Shown: positions 8,655-18,042 of the stretch, one piece after another
Position numbering within the stretch: position 1 is the first letter of the stretch
Layout of the letters: each line of letters starts with the position of its first letter
From: Nocardia vaccinii NBRC 15922
GTDB lineage: Bacteria > Actinomycetota > Actinomycetes > Mycobacteriales > Mycobacteriaceae
Assembly: GCF_001613305.1 (NCBI RefSeq)
Contig: NZ_BDCC01000021.1
Location: 1 to 64,000, forward strand
Reading direction: 5' to 3'
DNA: 64,000 nucleotides
Program-made: the position numbers and the translations under genes
The notes under the pieces: model-generated
Told to the model about the DNA's origin: nothing
Databases searched by the model: none
What the model saw: the letters and a program-made list of their open reading frames with translations, nothing else

Positions 8655-9272
8655 TCACGCCGATACGGCGATCCCCAGGGTCAACGCGGCAAGGAATTTC
8701 GGCCCCGGCTGTTCGTAGAAGCAGTCGATGTCCTGGATCCGGAAACCGGCGCGCTCGATCGTGCCGCGGATGTCGCGGTTCAGGTGACATCCCCCGAACA
8801 GTGTGCGCTGCACCGGATCGAGGCGATGCTGCCAGGTCTGCACCGAGGTATCCGGCGCCAGGCCGTGCTCCACGAAATGCAATGTTCCGCCCGGCACCAG
8901 CACCCGGCGCAATTCCTGAAGTGCCGCAGCGACATCCGGAATCGTGCACATCGTCCATGTCGACAGTGCCGTATCGAAACTGTTGTCCGCGAAGGGCAGC
9001 GACTGGCCATCCAGTCCGGCCCGCTGCACCGGCACCGCCGCCGCGGCCAGCCGCTCGCGTGCGAGCCGCCACCCGAGATCGGCCGGTTCGACCGCACTCA
9101 CCGATTCCACCGCCTCGGGATAGAACGGCACGTTGCGCCCGGACCCGAATCCGATCTCCACAACCCGCCCGCGCAGCCCCGCGACCGTCCGTTGACGAAG
9201 CGAGTCGTGCTGCGCCCGCCCGCACGCGATGTCGACGATTCGCGGCAGTACTTGTTCGCTGTAGATGCCCAT
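8655..9272 (-). CDS. Class I SAM-dependent methyltransferase
   Basis: A 205-residue Rossmann-fold methyltransferase of the UbiE/Methyltransf_11 kind. Motif I is VVEIGFGSGRNVPFY (residues 36-50), the acidic end of strand beta2 lies in AVEPAD, and motif IV-like FDTALSTWTMCTI and VLVPGGTLHFVEH follow. The substrate cannot be read from the sequence; similar actinobacterial proteins are annotated as phospholipid or small-molecule methyltransferases. It converges on the response regulator gene with a gap of about 10 bp. Confidence 0.87.
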   Translation of the reverse strand: MGIYSEQVLPRIVDIACGRAQHDSLRQRTVAGLRGRVVEIGFGSGRNVPFYPEAVESVSAVEPADLGWRLARERLAAAAVPVQRAGLDGQSLPFADNSFDTALSTWTMCTIPDVAAALQELRRVLVPGGTLHFVEHGLAPDTSVQTWQHRLDPVQRTLFGGCHLNRDIRGTIERAGFRIQDIDCFYEQPGPKFLAALTLGIAVSA

Positions 9273-9362
9273 ACCCCGACTCTGCCACCACTCGGCCGGG
9301 TGTGAGCGCTCGTGTGCCGGATGGCTGCGCGGTCATGCCGGATCGTGGGTAGCGTGACCGGG

Positions 9363-9630
9363 GTGGAGATCCGGATCGATCACCTGACCAGCCCCGACGT
9401 GATAGAGCTGCTGTGTGGGCACCTTGCCGAGATGCGCAGCGTGACGTGCCGCGAGTAGAGCGTGCACGCCCTCGACATGGATGCCCGCGTCGTCCGGAGG
9501 TCACCGTCCGGTCCGCGCGCGAACATGGGCGGATCGTCCGAGACGCGATATCCGCCGACGCAGTCGGGCACGGTTGCCGGGCGGCGATCGCGTGGCATCG
9601 TGGATCGCGAGCGGTCCCCGGGGCCGAGGG
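9363..9630 (+). pseudogene. Decayed GNAT acetyltransferase
   Basis: From GTG 9363 the frame reads VEIRIDHLTSPDVIELL, then HLAEMRSVT, then a TAG stop at 9456-9458, then SVHALDMDA in the same frame. This follows the N-terminus of small GNAT acetyltransferases (LTSPEVxALLxxHLxxM...PESVHALD). Just after this the homology (RRPEVT, then REHGRIV) continues in another frame, so there is a stop plus at least one frameshift. The acetyl-CoA binding half is missing, and treZ begins directly after. Confidence 0.6.
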
Positions 9631-9642
9631 AGAGGTGAGGGT

Positions 9643-11412
9643 GTGAGCCGGTTCGAGGTGTGGGCGCCGGAGGTGGAGCGGGTGCGGGTCGAGGTGGACG
9701 GGATGGTTCATCCGATGCGCGCCGATGCCGGGGGGTGGTGGTCGGCCGAGGTCGACGCCGGTCCGGGAGCGCGGTACGGCTTCCTGCTCGACCATGATCC
9801 GACGGTGTTGCCGGACCCGCGATCGCCGCGGCAGCCGGAGGGCGTGCACGGCCGGTCGGCCCGGCACACCCTCGAGCCGACGGGATGGACCGATTCCGGC
9901 TGGGCCGGAAGACAATTGGCCGGTGCGGTGTGCTACGAACTGCATATCGGGACGTTCACTCCGCAGGGCACGTTCGATGCGGCGATCGAGCGCCTCGATC
10001 ACCTGGTCGCCCTGGGGGTGACGATGGTCGAGCTGATGCCGGTCAACGCCTTCAACGGGGTGTGGAACTGGGGATACGACGGTGTGCTCTGGTATGCGGT
10101 GCACGAACCGTACGGCGGCCCGGATGGGCTGCAACGTTTCGTGAACGCCTGCCACGGCGCGGGTCTGGCGGTCGCGCTGGATGTCGTCTACAACCACCTC
10201 GGACCTTCGGGCAACTACCTGCCCAGGTTCGGGCCCTATCTCGGCCGGGAATCGAACACCTGGGGGCAGCGCCTGAATCTGGATGGTCCCGAATCGGACG
10301 AGGTGCGCCGCTACATCATCGGCAATGCGCTGCGCTGGTTCGCCGAATTCCACATCGACGCACTGCGCTTGGACGCGGTGCATGCCCTCGTGGATCACCG
10401 GGCGATCGGCCTGCTGGAAGAACTGGCCGCCGAGACCGCCGCGTTGTCCGCCCGGTTGGGCCGACCGCTGACCCTGATCGCGGAGAGCGATCTGAACGAT
10501 CCTCGCCTGATAACCCCCCGTGCGGCAGGCGGTTTCGGCTTGCATGGGCAGTGGAGCGATGATCTGCACCACGCCGTACACGCTGCGGTTTCGGGCGAAA
10601 GACAGGGGTACTACGCCGATTTCGGCTCGATGCGCTGTCTGGCGGACACCCTGCGAAACGGATTCTTTCACGCCGCAACCTATTCCAGCTTCCGCGGCAG
10701 AACCCACGGCCGCCCCTTGGACAGTCGCACTGTACCGGGCAGTGCCCTGCTGGGGTACACCTGCACCCACGACCAGATCGGCAATCGAGCCCTCGGCGAC
10801 CGCCCGTCGGCCTATCTCACCGACGGTCAGCTCGCGGTGAAAGCGGCGCTGATCCTCACCTCGCCGTACACCCCGATGCTGTTCATGGGTGAGGAGTGGG
10901 GCGCTCGAACTCCGTTCCAGTTCTTCACCTCTCACCCCGAACCGGAGCTGGCGGCGGCGGTCGCGGAAGGCCGCAGAGCCGAATTCGCGGACCACGGCTG
11001 GCCCGCCATCGAAATTCCCGACCCGCAGGACCCGGCCACCTTCCACCGCTCGAAACTCGACTGGTCCGAGCTGGAAAGTCCCGCGAACGCCCGTCTGCTG
11101 AACTGCTACCGCGCACTACTGGCGCTGCGACGCACCCACCCCGGCCTGGCGGACCCCCGCCTCGATCAGCTCACCGTCGAACACGACGAGAGCGATCGAT
11201 GGATCATCGTGCACCGCAACGAAATCCACCTCGCTTGTAACCTGTCCGAGCATCCGGTCGAGTTGCCGATCACCGGCGATCCGCTGCTGGTCTGGGATCC
11301 CATACGTAGAACCGGGTCACACACGACGCTCCCCGCGCACTCGTTCGCTCTCCTGACCGATACCGACAGCGCGCATCGCACTGGGCGTGATTCGGAATCC
11401 GCTCGCCGGTAG
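9643..11412 (+). CDS. treZ: Malto-oligosyltrehalose trehalohydrolase
   Basis: A cytoplasmic GH13 enzyme of 590 residues that releases trehalose from the maltooligosyl-trehalose made by TreY. The N-terminal beta domain begins SRFEVWAPEVERVRVEV. The (beta/alpha)8 motifs are present in order: ELMPVNAF, DVVYNHLGPSGNY, RLDAVHALVD with the nucleophile Asp, LIAESDLND with the acid Glu, and THDQIGNRA. GTG 9643 is chosen because it follows a good AGAGGTGAGG ribosome site; an upstream open extension runs through the GNAT relic. The partner genes treX and treY are about 32 kb away on the opposite strand, whereas mycobacteria keep the three together. Confidence 0.93.
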   Translation: MSRFEVWAPEVERVRVEVDGMVHPMRADAGGWWSAEVDAGPGARYGFLLDHDPTVLPDPRSPRQPEGVHGRSARHTLEPTGWTDSGWAGRQLAGAVCYELHIGTFTPQGTFDAAIERLDHLVALGVTMVELMPVNAFNGVWNWGYDGVLWYAVHEPYGGPDGLQRFVNACHGAGLAVALDVVYNHLGPSGNYLPRFGPYLGRESNTWGQRLNLDGPESDEVRRYIIGNALRWFAEFHIDALRLDAVHALVDHRAIGLLEELAAETAALSARLGRPLTLIAESDLNDPRLITPRAAGGFGLHGQWSDDLHHAVHAAVSGERQGYYADFGSMRCLADTLRNGFFHAATYSSFRGRTHGRPLDSRTVPGSALLGYTCTHDQIGNRALGDRPSAYLTDGQLAVKAALILTSPYTPMLFMGEEWGARTPFQFFTSHPEPELAAAVAEGRRAEFADHGWPAIEIPDPQDPATFHRSKLDWSELESPANARLLNCYRALLALRRTHPGLADPRLDQLTVEHDESDRWIIVHRNEIHLACNLSEHPVELPITGDPLLVWDPIRRTGSHTTLPAHSFALLTDTDSAHRTGRDSESARR

Positions 11413-11520
11413 GCATGTCCGGACCGGAATGCTGTGGGGGCCGCCGGGGATCGCAACGGGATCCATCAGCTGTGCGGTGGCGAAACGCCGGTCGCGATAA
11501 CGCGCACGGACGGTTGGCCG

Positions 11521-12506
11521 CTATCGGTGTGCTCCCGGTGGTACGCGCTGGCGCAGCCGGCCGGTGAGATATTCGAGCACCTCCGGCGCGATAGTGGTCC
11601 GGATCTGCCCGTACTCGTTCGGGCTGCCCGTGGTGGCAGGCGGTATGAGGTGGTTGAGCCATCGAAGACGTGCACATCCGCATCCGGGTCCGAGGCCAGG
11701 AGCGTGCGGGCGAGCGGGGCGTTCTGATCGACCGGTACCTGCAGATCCTTCGAGCCGAAGATCGCCGAAACGGGTATGCGCAGTGATTCCAGCGCCGCGG
11801 CCGGATCGTAGCCGAGGAACGAGGTGAAGTTCGTGTTGATGAACCGGTCCATCACGGACCCGGGCTGCCGTGGCTCCGGCGGGAGGGCGGCGTCGTGCTC
11901 GATCGCGTATTGCCGGGCCTGGTCCGGATCGCCGTTGAGCAGCAGCGTGGCGAGGGTGTCGACGAAGCCGATCTGCGCGGCGACCTCATCGGCGGATGCG
12001 TTGCGCACGGCCAGTAGCGCCCGGTTCTGTGCGAGCAGAACCTCCTTACCGGATGCCGCGGGACCGGCCACCATGATCACGAATGCGATCCGGTTCTCCG
12101 GCCGGGAGGCGACCAGGGGGGCGATGTAGCCGCCCTCGCCGTGGCCGAGCAAACCGATGCGCTACTGGGTGAACGTCCCGGTGATCACCGCCCGCGCGGG
12201 GTCGTAGCGGCCGTCGAAGGCGGGTGCACCGGGTAGCCCGGGGACGGTGAAGGCGACCTTCTCCGGCGAGGTGTGCACCTGTGCGAGCGGGTGCGCGAAC
12301 AGGCTCTGGGTCGGGATCGAGAGGGTCGCGCTGTCGCCGTCGAGAGTGAGGCCCAGTGCCGGCGACTGCCCGGGGATCGCCAGCGTCCCGGTCCAGTCAC
12401 CCGCAAGCGCGTCCTCGGTCGCCGCTGTCTCGGGCCGTCGGGACGGGGGCGCGCACGCTGCTGCCGCGATCAGCAAAATCAGCGCCAGGACCTGCAACGA
12501 TCGCAT
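11521..12506 (-). pseudogene. Broken alpha/beta hydrolase with lipoprotein signal
   Basis: The minus strand encodes a signal peptide with a lipobox-like AAACAP, then a beta-rich domain (GDWTGTLAIPGQ...DGRYDPARAVITGTFTQ) that ends in a TAG near 12162. The same reading direction resumes at once with RIGLLGHGEGGYIAPL, the nucleophile elbow of an alpha/beta hydrolase. The roughly 100-150 residues normally between these parts are therefore deleted. A second lesion near 11664 shifts the frame inside FDGLNHLIPPATTGSPNEYG, the catalytic His region, which continues in another frame to a TAG at 11521-11523. Related intact proteins are secreted peptidase-like hydrolases. It is not expected to be functional. 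Confidence 0.8.
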
Positions 12507-12559
12507 AACTCAGGGTAACCGGCCGGACACACGGCCCCTACCGTGGATATGGTGGATAT

Positions 12560-13810
12560 GTGAGCAATGACGCTTTCTCTTCCGGCCTCGCGGTGCTGCC
12601 CGACGGGGTGCACGGATCCGCCGCTGCCGGATTCGCACCGCTGGTGCGCGCCTTCGCGACCTTCGTAGGCGGCCGTCCCGGTGCGGGAGGCGGTCTGACC
12701 GTCATGCGGCACGGCGAACCTCTCGTGGATATCTGGACCGGGCAGGCGTCGCCCGGCACCGAGTGGTCGCGCGATACCGGCGCTATCGTCTTCTCGGCCA
12801 CCAAAGGCGTCGCCGCAACGGTCGTGCACCGGCTCGCCGATCGTGGCCTGTTGGATTACGACGCGCCCGTCGCGGAATACTGGCCGGATTTCGGCGTCGC
12901 CGGTAAAGAGCGAATTACGGTGCGCCGCTTGCTGTCCCATCGCGCCGGGCTCTCCTCGCTGCCGTCGATAGCCGTCGGGATCGACGATGTGCTCGATCAT
13001 GAGTTGATGGAGCAGCGGCTGGCGGCGGCCTCGCCCGACCGGCTGCTGGGCGTCCCGGCGTATCACGCGCTCACCTTCGGCTGGCTGGTGGCCGGACTGG
13101 CCCGCGCGATCACCGGCCGCCGCATGGCCGAACTGTTCCGCACCGAGGTCGCCGAACCGCTCGGCGTCGACGGCATCCATCTGGGCCGGCCTCCGCAAGG
13201 TTCGACAACAACCGTTGCGGCACTGCGTGGTTCGCTGTTATCAGGAGTTCGCGCACCGCTCGGCGCACTGTTCCTCGGCCACGCGCACGGGATTCCGGGC
13301 AGCCTCGGCGCGGCCACGCGATCACTGTTCCTGCCGGGTGTGGAGACCATTCTCGAGGGCGAGGATCCGCTGATCCTCGGCACCGAGATGGGCGCGGGCA
13401 ACGGGGTGTGCACGGCGCCCGCGCTGGCCACGCTGTACGGTGCGCTCGGCGACGGCATGATCGACGGCCGCAGGTATCTGTCCGCGCGCACGGTCCGCGC
13501 TCTGCGCGAGGTGCAGACGTACCGCTTGGACCGCACCCTGTTCTACCTGCCGATGATGTGGCATCTGGGCTACCACTCCATGCCGACCACCGGCTCCCGC
13601 ACCGGCTTCGGCCACATCGGCCTGGGCGGTTCGTTCGGCTGGACCGATCCCCAGCAGGGCCTGTCCGTCGGTTTCGTGCACAACCGGCTGCACATGAGCC
13701 GCTTCGCCTGGGACCAGATCGCCTCCACCTGGATCCTTCCCCTGGTCGTCCAGGGCGCCCGTGCGGTCCCGCGACTCCGCGAGGTCCGCGAATCCCGCGG
13801 AGCCGCATAG
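12560..13810 (+). CDS. Serine hydrolase of the class C beta-lactamase/esterase family
   Basis: A 416-residue protein of the beta-lactamase-related (EstB/LpqK-like) family. The catalytic tetrad motif SATK (Ser-x-x-Lys) is in VFSATKGVAATVVHRLADRGLLDYD near residue 78. A Tyr in PAYHALTFGWL takes the place of the YxN motif, and GHIGLGGSFGWTDPQQGLSVGFVHN near the C-terminus supplies the third motif. No signal peptide is evident, so it is probably cytoplasmic. Family members hydrolyse esters or D-amino acid peptides; the substrate here is unknown. The start is GTG 12560. Confidence 0.88.
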   Translation: MSNDAFSSGLAVLPDGVHGSAAAGFAPLVRAFATFVGGRPGAGGGLTVMRHGEPLVDIWTGQASPGTEWSRDTGAIVFSATKGVAATVVHRLADRGLLDYDAPVAEYWPDFGVAGKERITVRRLLSHRAGLSSLPSIAVGIDDVLDHELMEQRLAAASPDRLLGVPAYHALTFGWLVAGLARAITGRRMAELFRTEVAEPLGVDGIHLGRPPQGSTTTVAALRGSLLSGVRAPLGALFLGHAHGIPGSLGAATRSLFLPGVETILEGEDPLILGTEMGAGNGVCTAPALATLYGALGDGMIDGRRYLSARTVRALREVQTYRLDRTLFYLPMMWHLGYHSMPTTGSRTGFGHIGLGGSFGWTDPQQGLSVGFVHNRLHMSRFAWDQIASTWILPLVVQGARAVPRLREVRESRGAA

Positions 13811-14031
13811 CACTTCGCCTCCCCGCGACCTCGGCTGCGAGCACCGGCATGTCACTGTCATGGTAATCCTTTCGGCGGCAAGCTCTTTCACGAGCGGGTA
13901 GATCCTTTCCCGGTAACTGCGCTCGCGTCATCGGCTGGATCTCCGGTCATCCCGAGTAGTCACCTCTCTCTGTGCCGGCCCCGGGTGTGGTCGCGAGCGG
14001 TGAGAGCCGTGGGGGTTCCACTGTGACTGTC

Positions 14032-14046
14032 GTCTCATACTGAGAC
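14032..14046. promoter_or_regulatory. Prm operon operator, 15-bp palindrome
   Basis: GTCTCA-TAC-TGAGAC is a perfect palindrome with a 3-nt centre, about 90 nt before the prmA start and inside the 323-bp gap 13811-14133 that separates the serine hydrolase from prmA. Near-identical palindromes lie at 25442-25456 and 27321-27335. It is the likely binding site of the Fis-type activator encoded at 25502-27262. No other feature is evident in this gap. Confidence 0.7.
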
Positions 14047-14133
14047 GCCTGCGATCTGGATCACGCGGTGTGATGAGTCGGACCTCGTCCCCGTAGTCGG
14101 CAATCCGGCTGACTCTGATCCAGGAGGCGCACA

Positions 14134-15765
14134 TTGAGTAGGCAAAGCCTGACGAAGGCCCATGCGAAGATCACCGAGTTGTCGTGGGAACCAACCTTCG
14201 CGACGCCGGCCACTCGTTTCGGTACCGACTACACCTTCGAGAAGGCCCCGAAGAAGGACCCGCTCAAGCAGATCATGCGGTCCTACTTCCCGATGGAGGA
14301 GGAGAAGGACAACCGCGTCTACGGCGCGATGGACGGAGCCATCCGCGGCAACATGTTCCGGCAGGTGCAGCAGCGGTGGCTGGAATGGCAGAAGCTGTTC
14401 CTGTCGATCATTCCGTTCCCGGAGATCTCCGCCGCGCGGGCGATGCCGATGGCCATCGACGCCGTGCCCAACCCGGAGATCCACAACGGGTTGGCGGTGC
14501 AGATGATCGACGAGGTGCGGCACTCGACGATTCAGATGAATCTCAAGAAGCTGTACATGAACAACTACATCGATCCCGCCGGGTTCGATATCACCGAGAA
14601 GGCGTTCGCGAACAACTACGCGGGCACCATCGGCAGGCAGTTCGGTGAAGGGTTCATCACCGGTGACGCGATCACCGCGGCGAACATCTACCTGACCGTC
14701 GTCGCCGAAACCGCCTTCACGAACACGCTTTTCGTGGCCATGCCCGACGAGGCCGCGGCGAACGGCGACTACCTGCTGCCGACGGTGTTCCACTCGGTGC
14801 AGTCCGACGAGTCGCGGCACATCTCCAACGGCTACTCGATTCTGCTCATGGCGCTGGCCGACGAGCGGAATCGTCCGCTGCTGGAACGGGATCTGCGGTA
14901 CGCGTGGTGGAACAACCACTGCGTGGTCGACGCGGCCATCGGCACCTTCATCGAGTACGGCACGAAGGACCGCCGCAAGGACCGGGAGAGCTATGCCGAG
15001 ATGTGGCGGCGGTGGATCTATGACGACTACTACCGCAGCTACCTCATCCCGCTGGAGAAGTACGGGCTGGAGATTCCGCACGATCTGGTCGAGGAGTCGT
15101 GGTCGCGCATCGTCGACAAGGGCTACGTGCACAAGGTCGCCCAGTTCTTCGCGACCGGCTGGCCGGTGAACTACTGGCGGATCGATGCGATGACGGACAA
15201 GGACTTCGAGTGGTTCGAGCACAAGTACCCGGGCTGGTACTCGAAGTACGGCAAGTGGTGGGAGGAGTACAACCGCCTGGCCTACCCCGGCCGTAACAAG
15301 CCCATCGCGTTCGAGGAGGTCGGGTACCAGTACCCGCACCGGTGCTGGACCTGCATGGTGCCGTGCCTGATTCGCGAGGACATGGTCGTGGACAAGGTCG
15401 ACGACCAGTGGCGGACCTACTGCTCGGAGACCTGCCACTGGACCGACGCGGTCGCCTTCCGCGGTGAGTACCAGGGCCGCCCGACCCCGAACATGGGCCG
15501 GCTCACCGGATTCCGCGAATGGGAGACCCTGCACCACGGCAAGGACCTCGCCGATATCGTCGCCGACCTCGGCTACGTCCGCGACGACGGCAAAACCCTT
15601 GTGGGACAGCCGCATCTGAATCTGGACGACCCGAAGAAGATGTGGACCCTCGACGACGTCCGGGGAAACACGTTCAACAGCCCGAACGTGCTGCTGAACC
15701 AGATGTCCGACGCCGAGCGTGAAGCACATGTCGCCGCGTACCGCGCGGGCGGCGTCCCGGCCTGA
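14134..15765 (+). CDS. prmA: Propane/alkane monooxygenase hydroxylase, large subunit
   Basis: A 543-residue alpha subunit of a group 5 soluble diiron monooxygenase (PrmA/MimA), which inserts one O2 atom into propane and related substrates. The diiron ligands are visible as Glu in PFPEISAARAM, DEVRHST (EXXH, about residues 126-129), and SDESRH (EXXH, about 226-230). A Cys-rich YHS-like region (RCWTCMVPC...YCSETCHW) lies near residues 405-435. The start is TTG 14134, preceded by a strong AGGAGG at 14122-14127. It is the first gene of the operon, downstream of the RTCTCA palindrome, and a strong hairpin separates it from prmB. Confidence 0.95.
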   Translation: MSRQSLTKAHAKITELSWEPTFATPATRFGTDYTFEKAPKKDPLKQIMRSYFPMEEEKDNRVYGAMDGAIRGNMFRQVQQRWLEWQKLFLSIIPFPEISAARAMPMAIDAVPNPEIHNGLAVQMIDEVRHSTIQMNLKKLYMNNYIDPAGFDITEKAFANNYAGTIGRQFGEGFITGDAITAANIYLTVVAETAFTNTLFVAMPDEAAANGDYLLPTVFHSVQSDESRHISNGYSILLMALADERNRPLLERDLRYAWWNNHCVVDAAIGTFIEYGTKDRRKDRESYAEMWRRWIYDDYYRSYLIPLEKYGLEIPHDLVEESWSRIVDKGYVHKVAQFFATGWPVNYWRIDAMTDKDFEWFEHKYPGWYSKYGKWWEEYNRLAYPGRNKPIAFEEVGYQYPHRCWTCMVPCLIREDMVVDKVDDQWRTYCSETCHWTDAVAFRGEYQGRPTPNMGRLTGFREWETLHHGKDLADIVADLGYVRDDGKTLVGQPHLNLDDPKKMWTLDDVRGNTFNSPNVLLNQMSDAEREAHVAAYRAGGVPA

Positions 15766-15776
15766 CCGGGTTCGGT

Positions 15777-15802
15777 GGGTGACGCCGGATTCGGCGTCAC
15801 CC
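15777..15802 (+). promoter_or_regulatory. Intercistronic hairpin between prmA and prmB
   Basis: Eleven-base perfect arms (15777-15787 and 15792-15802) enclose a GATT tetraloop. The hairpin starts 11 nt after the prmA stop and ends about 40 nt before the prmB start. There is no T-run, so it may act as a partial terminator or an mRNA 3'-end stabiliser giving more hydroxylase than reductase. The function is inferred. Confidence 0.6.
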
Positions 15803-15841
15803 GCTTTCCACCACTGTTTTCCGAGCCCAGGAGATATACCC

Positions 15842-16891
15842 GTGGCCGACAACCACCGGATCAACTTCGAGCCCGTCGACATCGAGATGGAAGTCGGCGA
15901 GCAGGAGAATATCCTCGATGCCGCATTCCGGCAGGGAATTCACCTCATGCACGGCTGCCGCGAGGGGCGGTGTTCGGCCTGCAAGTCCTACGTCCTCGAC
16001 GGCGATATCCAGATGGAGAACTATTCGACCTTCGCGTGTAACGACGCCGAGGTGGAAGAGGGCTTCGTATTGCTCTGCCGCTCACATGCTTTCAGCGACT
16101 GCACCATCGAACTGCTCAACTTCGACGAGGACGAACTCCTCAGCGGTATCGCGATTCAGGATGTGCGCACCCAGGTGGTCGCGATCGAGCCGGTGACCAA
16201 GGACATCGTTTCGCTGCGGCTGCGACCCGTCGAGCCCGCGGCGTACGAGTACAAATCGGGCCAATACTCCGATCTGCGGATCCCCGGGACCGAGGATCAT
16301 CGGTCCTTTTCCATGGCGACGACCCAGTCGACATCGGAACATATCGAGTTCCTCATCAAGAAGTATCCCGGCGGCCGGTTCGCCGGACTACTCGAGGACG
16401 GGATCTCGGTGGGCGACGAGATTTCTCTGACCGGCCCATACGGGTCTTTCACCCTGAAGGAGGGGCACGTCCTGCCGCTGGTCTTCATCGGAGGCGGGGC
16501 GGGGATGGCTCCGATTCTCTCGCTGCTCCGGCACATGAGCGAGACCGGCAACACCCGCCAGGTGCACTTCTACTACGGGGCCCGCACCCCGCATGACCTG
16601 TTCTACCTGGACGAGATTCTCGGGCTGGGCGCGAACCTGGCCGGTTTCGAATTCGTGGCCTGCCTCTCGGAATCGATGGATCCGCAAGGGGTTCCGGACT
16701 CGATCACCGTCGAGGAAGGGAATGTCACCGACGTCGTGCGTCGTCGCGAACCGGGCATCGGCAAGTCCGAGGTGTACCTGTGCGGCCCGCCTCCGATGGT
16801 CGATGCCGCGCTCGAACTGCTCGAGTCCGGCGGCACCCCCAAGGACCAGATCTTCTACGACAAGTTCACCAGTCCGGCCTTCGACCAGTAA
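15842..16891 (+). CDS. prmB: Propane monooxygenase reductase
   Basis: A 349-residue flavo-iron-sulfur reductase that passes electrons from NADH to the hydroxylase. An N-terminal plant-type 2Fe-2S domain carries CREGRCSACKSYVLDG plus FACN and LLC cysteines (residues 38-80). It is followed by an FAD domain with HRSFSMATTQ, and an NAD-binding domain with FIGGGAGMAPILSLLRHM and YLCGPPPMVDAALELL. The start is GTG 15842, with AGGAG 10-13 nt upstream; an upstream in-frame extension lies in the prmA tail and is rejected. It is the second gene of the operon. Confidence 0.95.
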   Translation: MADNHRINFEPVDIEMEVGEQENILDAAFRQGIHLMHGCREGRCSACKSYVLDGDIQMENYSTFACNDAEVEEGFVLLCRSHAFSDCTIELLNFDEDELLSGIAIQDVRTQVVAIEPVTKDIVSLRLRPVEPAAYEYKSGQYSDLRIPGTEDHRSFSMATTQSTSEHIEFLIKKYPGGRFAGLLEDGISVGDEISLTGPYGSFTLKEGHVLPLVFIGGGAGMAPILSLLRHMSETGNTRQVHFYYGARTPHDLFYLDEILGLGANLAGFEFVACLSESMDPQGVPDSITVEEGNVTDVVRRREPGIGKSEVYLCGPPPMVDAALELLESGGTPKDQIFYDKFTSPAFDQ

Positions 16892-16935
16892 TCGCAGGAA
16901 CCCTCCTTTCACCCGACACAGAACTGAGAAACGAG

Positions 16936-18042
16936 ATGAGCACAAGTACCGGGGCGAAGCAACGCAGCTTTCCCACAATCGAATTCACCGATTCCGAGGC
17001 CGGAGCGCTGGAATTTCCCGGCTCCAAGAGCCGTTCCTACAACTACTACAAGCCGGCCAAACTGCGCTCGACGATGTACGAGGACGTGACCGTCGACGTA
17101 CAGCCGGATCCCGAACGGCACCTGTCCCAGGGATGGATCTATGGCTTCGCCGACGGTCCCGGCGGTTATCCGAAAGAGTGGACCGCCGCGAAATCCTCGA
17201 ACTGGCACGCGTTCCTCGACCCGAACGAGGAATGGGACCAGACCATCTACCGCAACAATTCCAAGGTCGTGCACCAGGTCGACCTGTGCCTGGCCAATGC
17301 CAAGCGCGCTCGCGTGTACGACGGCTGGAACGCCTCGTGGCTGAATTTCATCGCTCGCAATCTGGGCGCGTGGATGCATGCGGAAAACGGTCTGGCCCTG
17401 CATGTTTTCACCTCCGTGCAGCGGTCCTGCCCGACGAACATGATCAACACGGCGGTTGCGGTCAACGCCGCGCACAAGATGCGGTTCGCTCAGGACCTGG
17501 CGTTGTTCAACCTCGACCTGTCCGAGGCCAGCGACGCTTTCGACGGCGCCGTGCACAAGCAGGTGTGGCAGTCCGCGCCCGAGTGGCAGCCCACGCGTGA
17601 GGTCGTCGAGCGGCTGACCGCGGTACCGGACTGGTGTGAGTTGCTGTTCGGCGCCAATATCGTGTTCGAGCAGCTGGTCGGTTCGCTGTTCCGCAGCGAG
17701 CTGGTCATGCAGATCGCCGCCGGGAACGGCGATTACATCACGCCCACGATCGTCGGTACCGGCGAGCACGACTACGCCCGCGATCTCGCCTACACCCGCA
17801 ATCTGTACCGATTGCTCACTCGCGACGCCGAATTCGGGGAGTCGAACAAGGAGCTGTTCGGCACCTGGCTGCAGACCTGGGTGCCGCGCTGCCTGGAGGC
17901 CGCCCGTGCCCTGCAACCGATCTGGTCGCAGCCGGCCGAGAAGGCGGTCACCTTCGCCTCGAGCCTGGACACCGCGATCGAGAAGTTCCGTTCCCTGCTC
18001 GAGGACCTCGGGCTGGACATCCCCAAGGAGTTGGACAAGTGA
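16936..18042 (+). CDS. prmC: Propane monooxygenase hydroxylase, small subunit
   Basis: A 368-residue beta subunit of the soluble diiron monooxygenase hydroxylase. It has the ferritin-like helical fold of the family but lacks a full diiron ligand set and serves as structural partner of PrmA. Recognisable segments are RSYNYYKPAKLRSTMYEDVTVD, DPNEEWDQTIYRNN and MINTAVAVNAAHKMRFAQDLALFNLDLSE. ATG 16936 is used because the conserved region begins soon after. Its stop overlaps the GTG of prmD by 4 bp, so the two are coupled. Confidence 0.95.
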   Translation: MSTSTGAKQRSFPTIEFTDSEAGALEFPGSKSRSYNYYKPAKLRSTMYEDVTVDVQPDPERHLSQGWIYGFADGPGGYPKEWTAAKSSNWHAFLDPNEEWDQTIYRNNSKVVHQVDLCLANAKRARVYDGWNASWLNFIARNLGAWMHAENGLALHVFTSVQRSCPTNMINTAVAVNAAHKMRFAQDLALFNLDLSEASDAFDGAVHKQVWQSAPEWQPTREVVERLTAVPDWCELLFGANIVFEQLVGSLFRSELVMQIAAGNGDYITPTIVGTGEHDYARDLAYTRNLYRLLTRDAEFGESNKELFGTWLQTWVPRCLEAARALQPIWSQPAEKAVTFASSLDTAIEKFRSLLEDLGLDIPKELDK

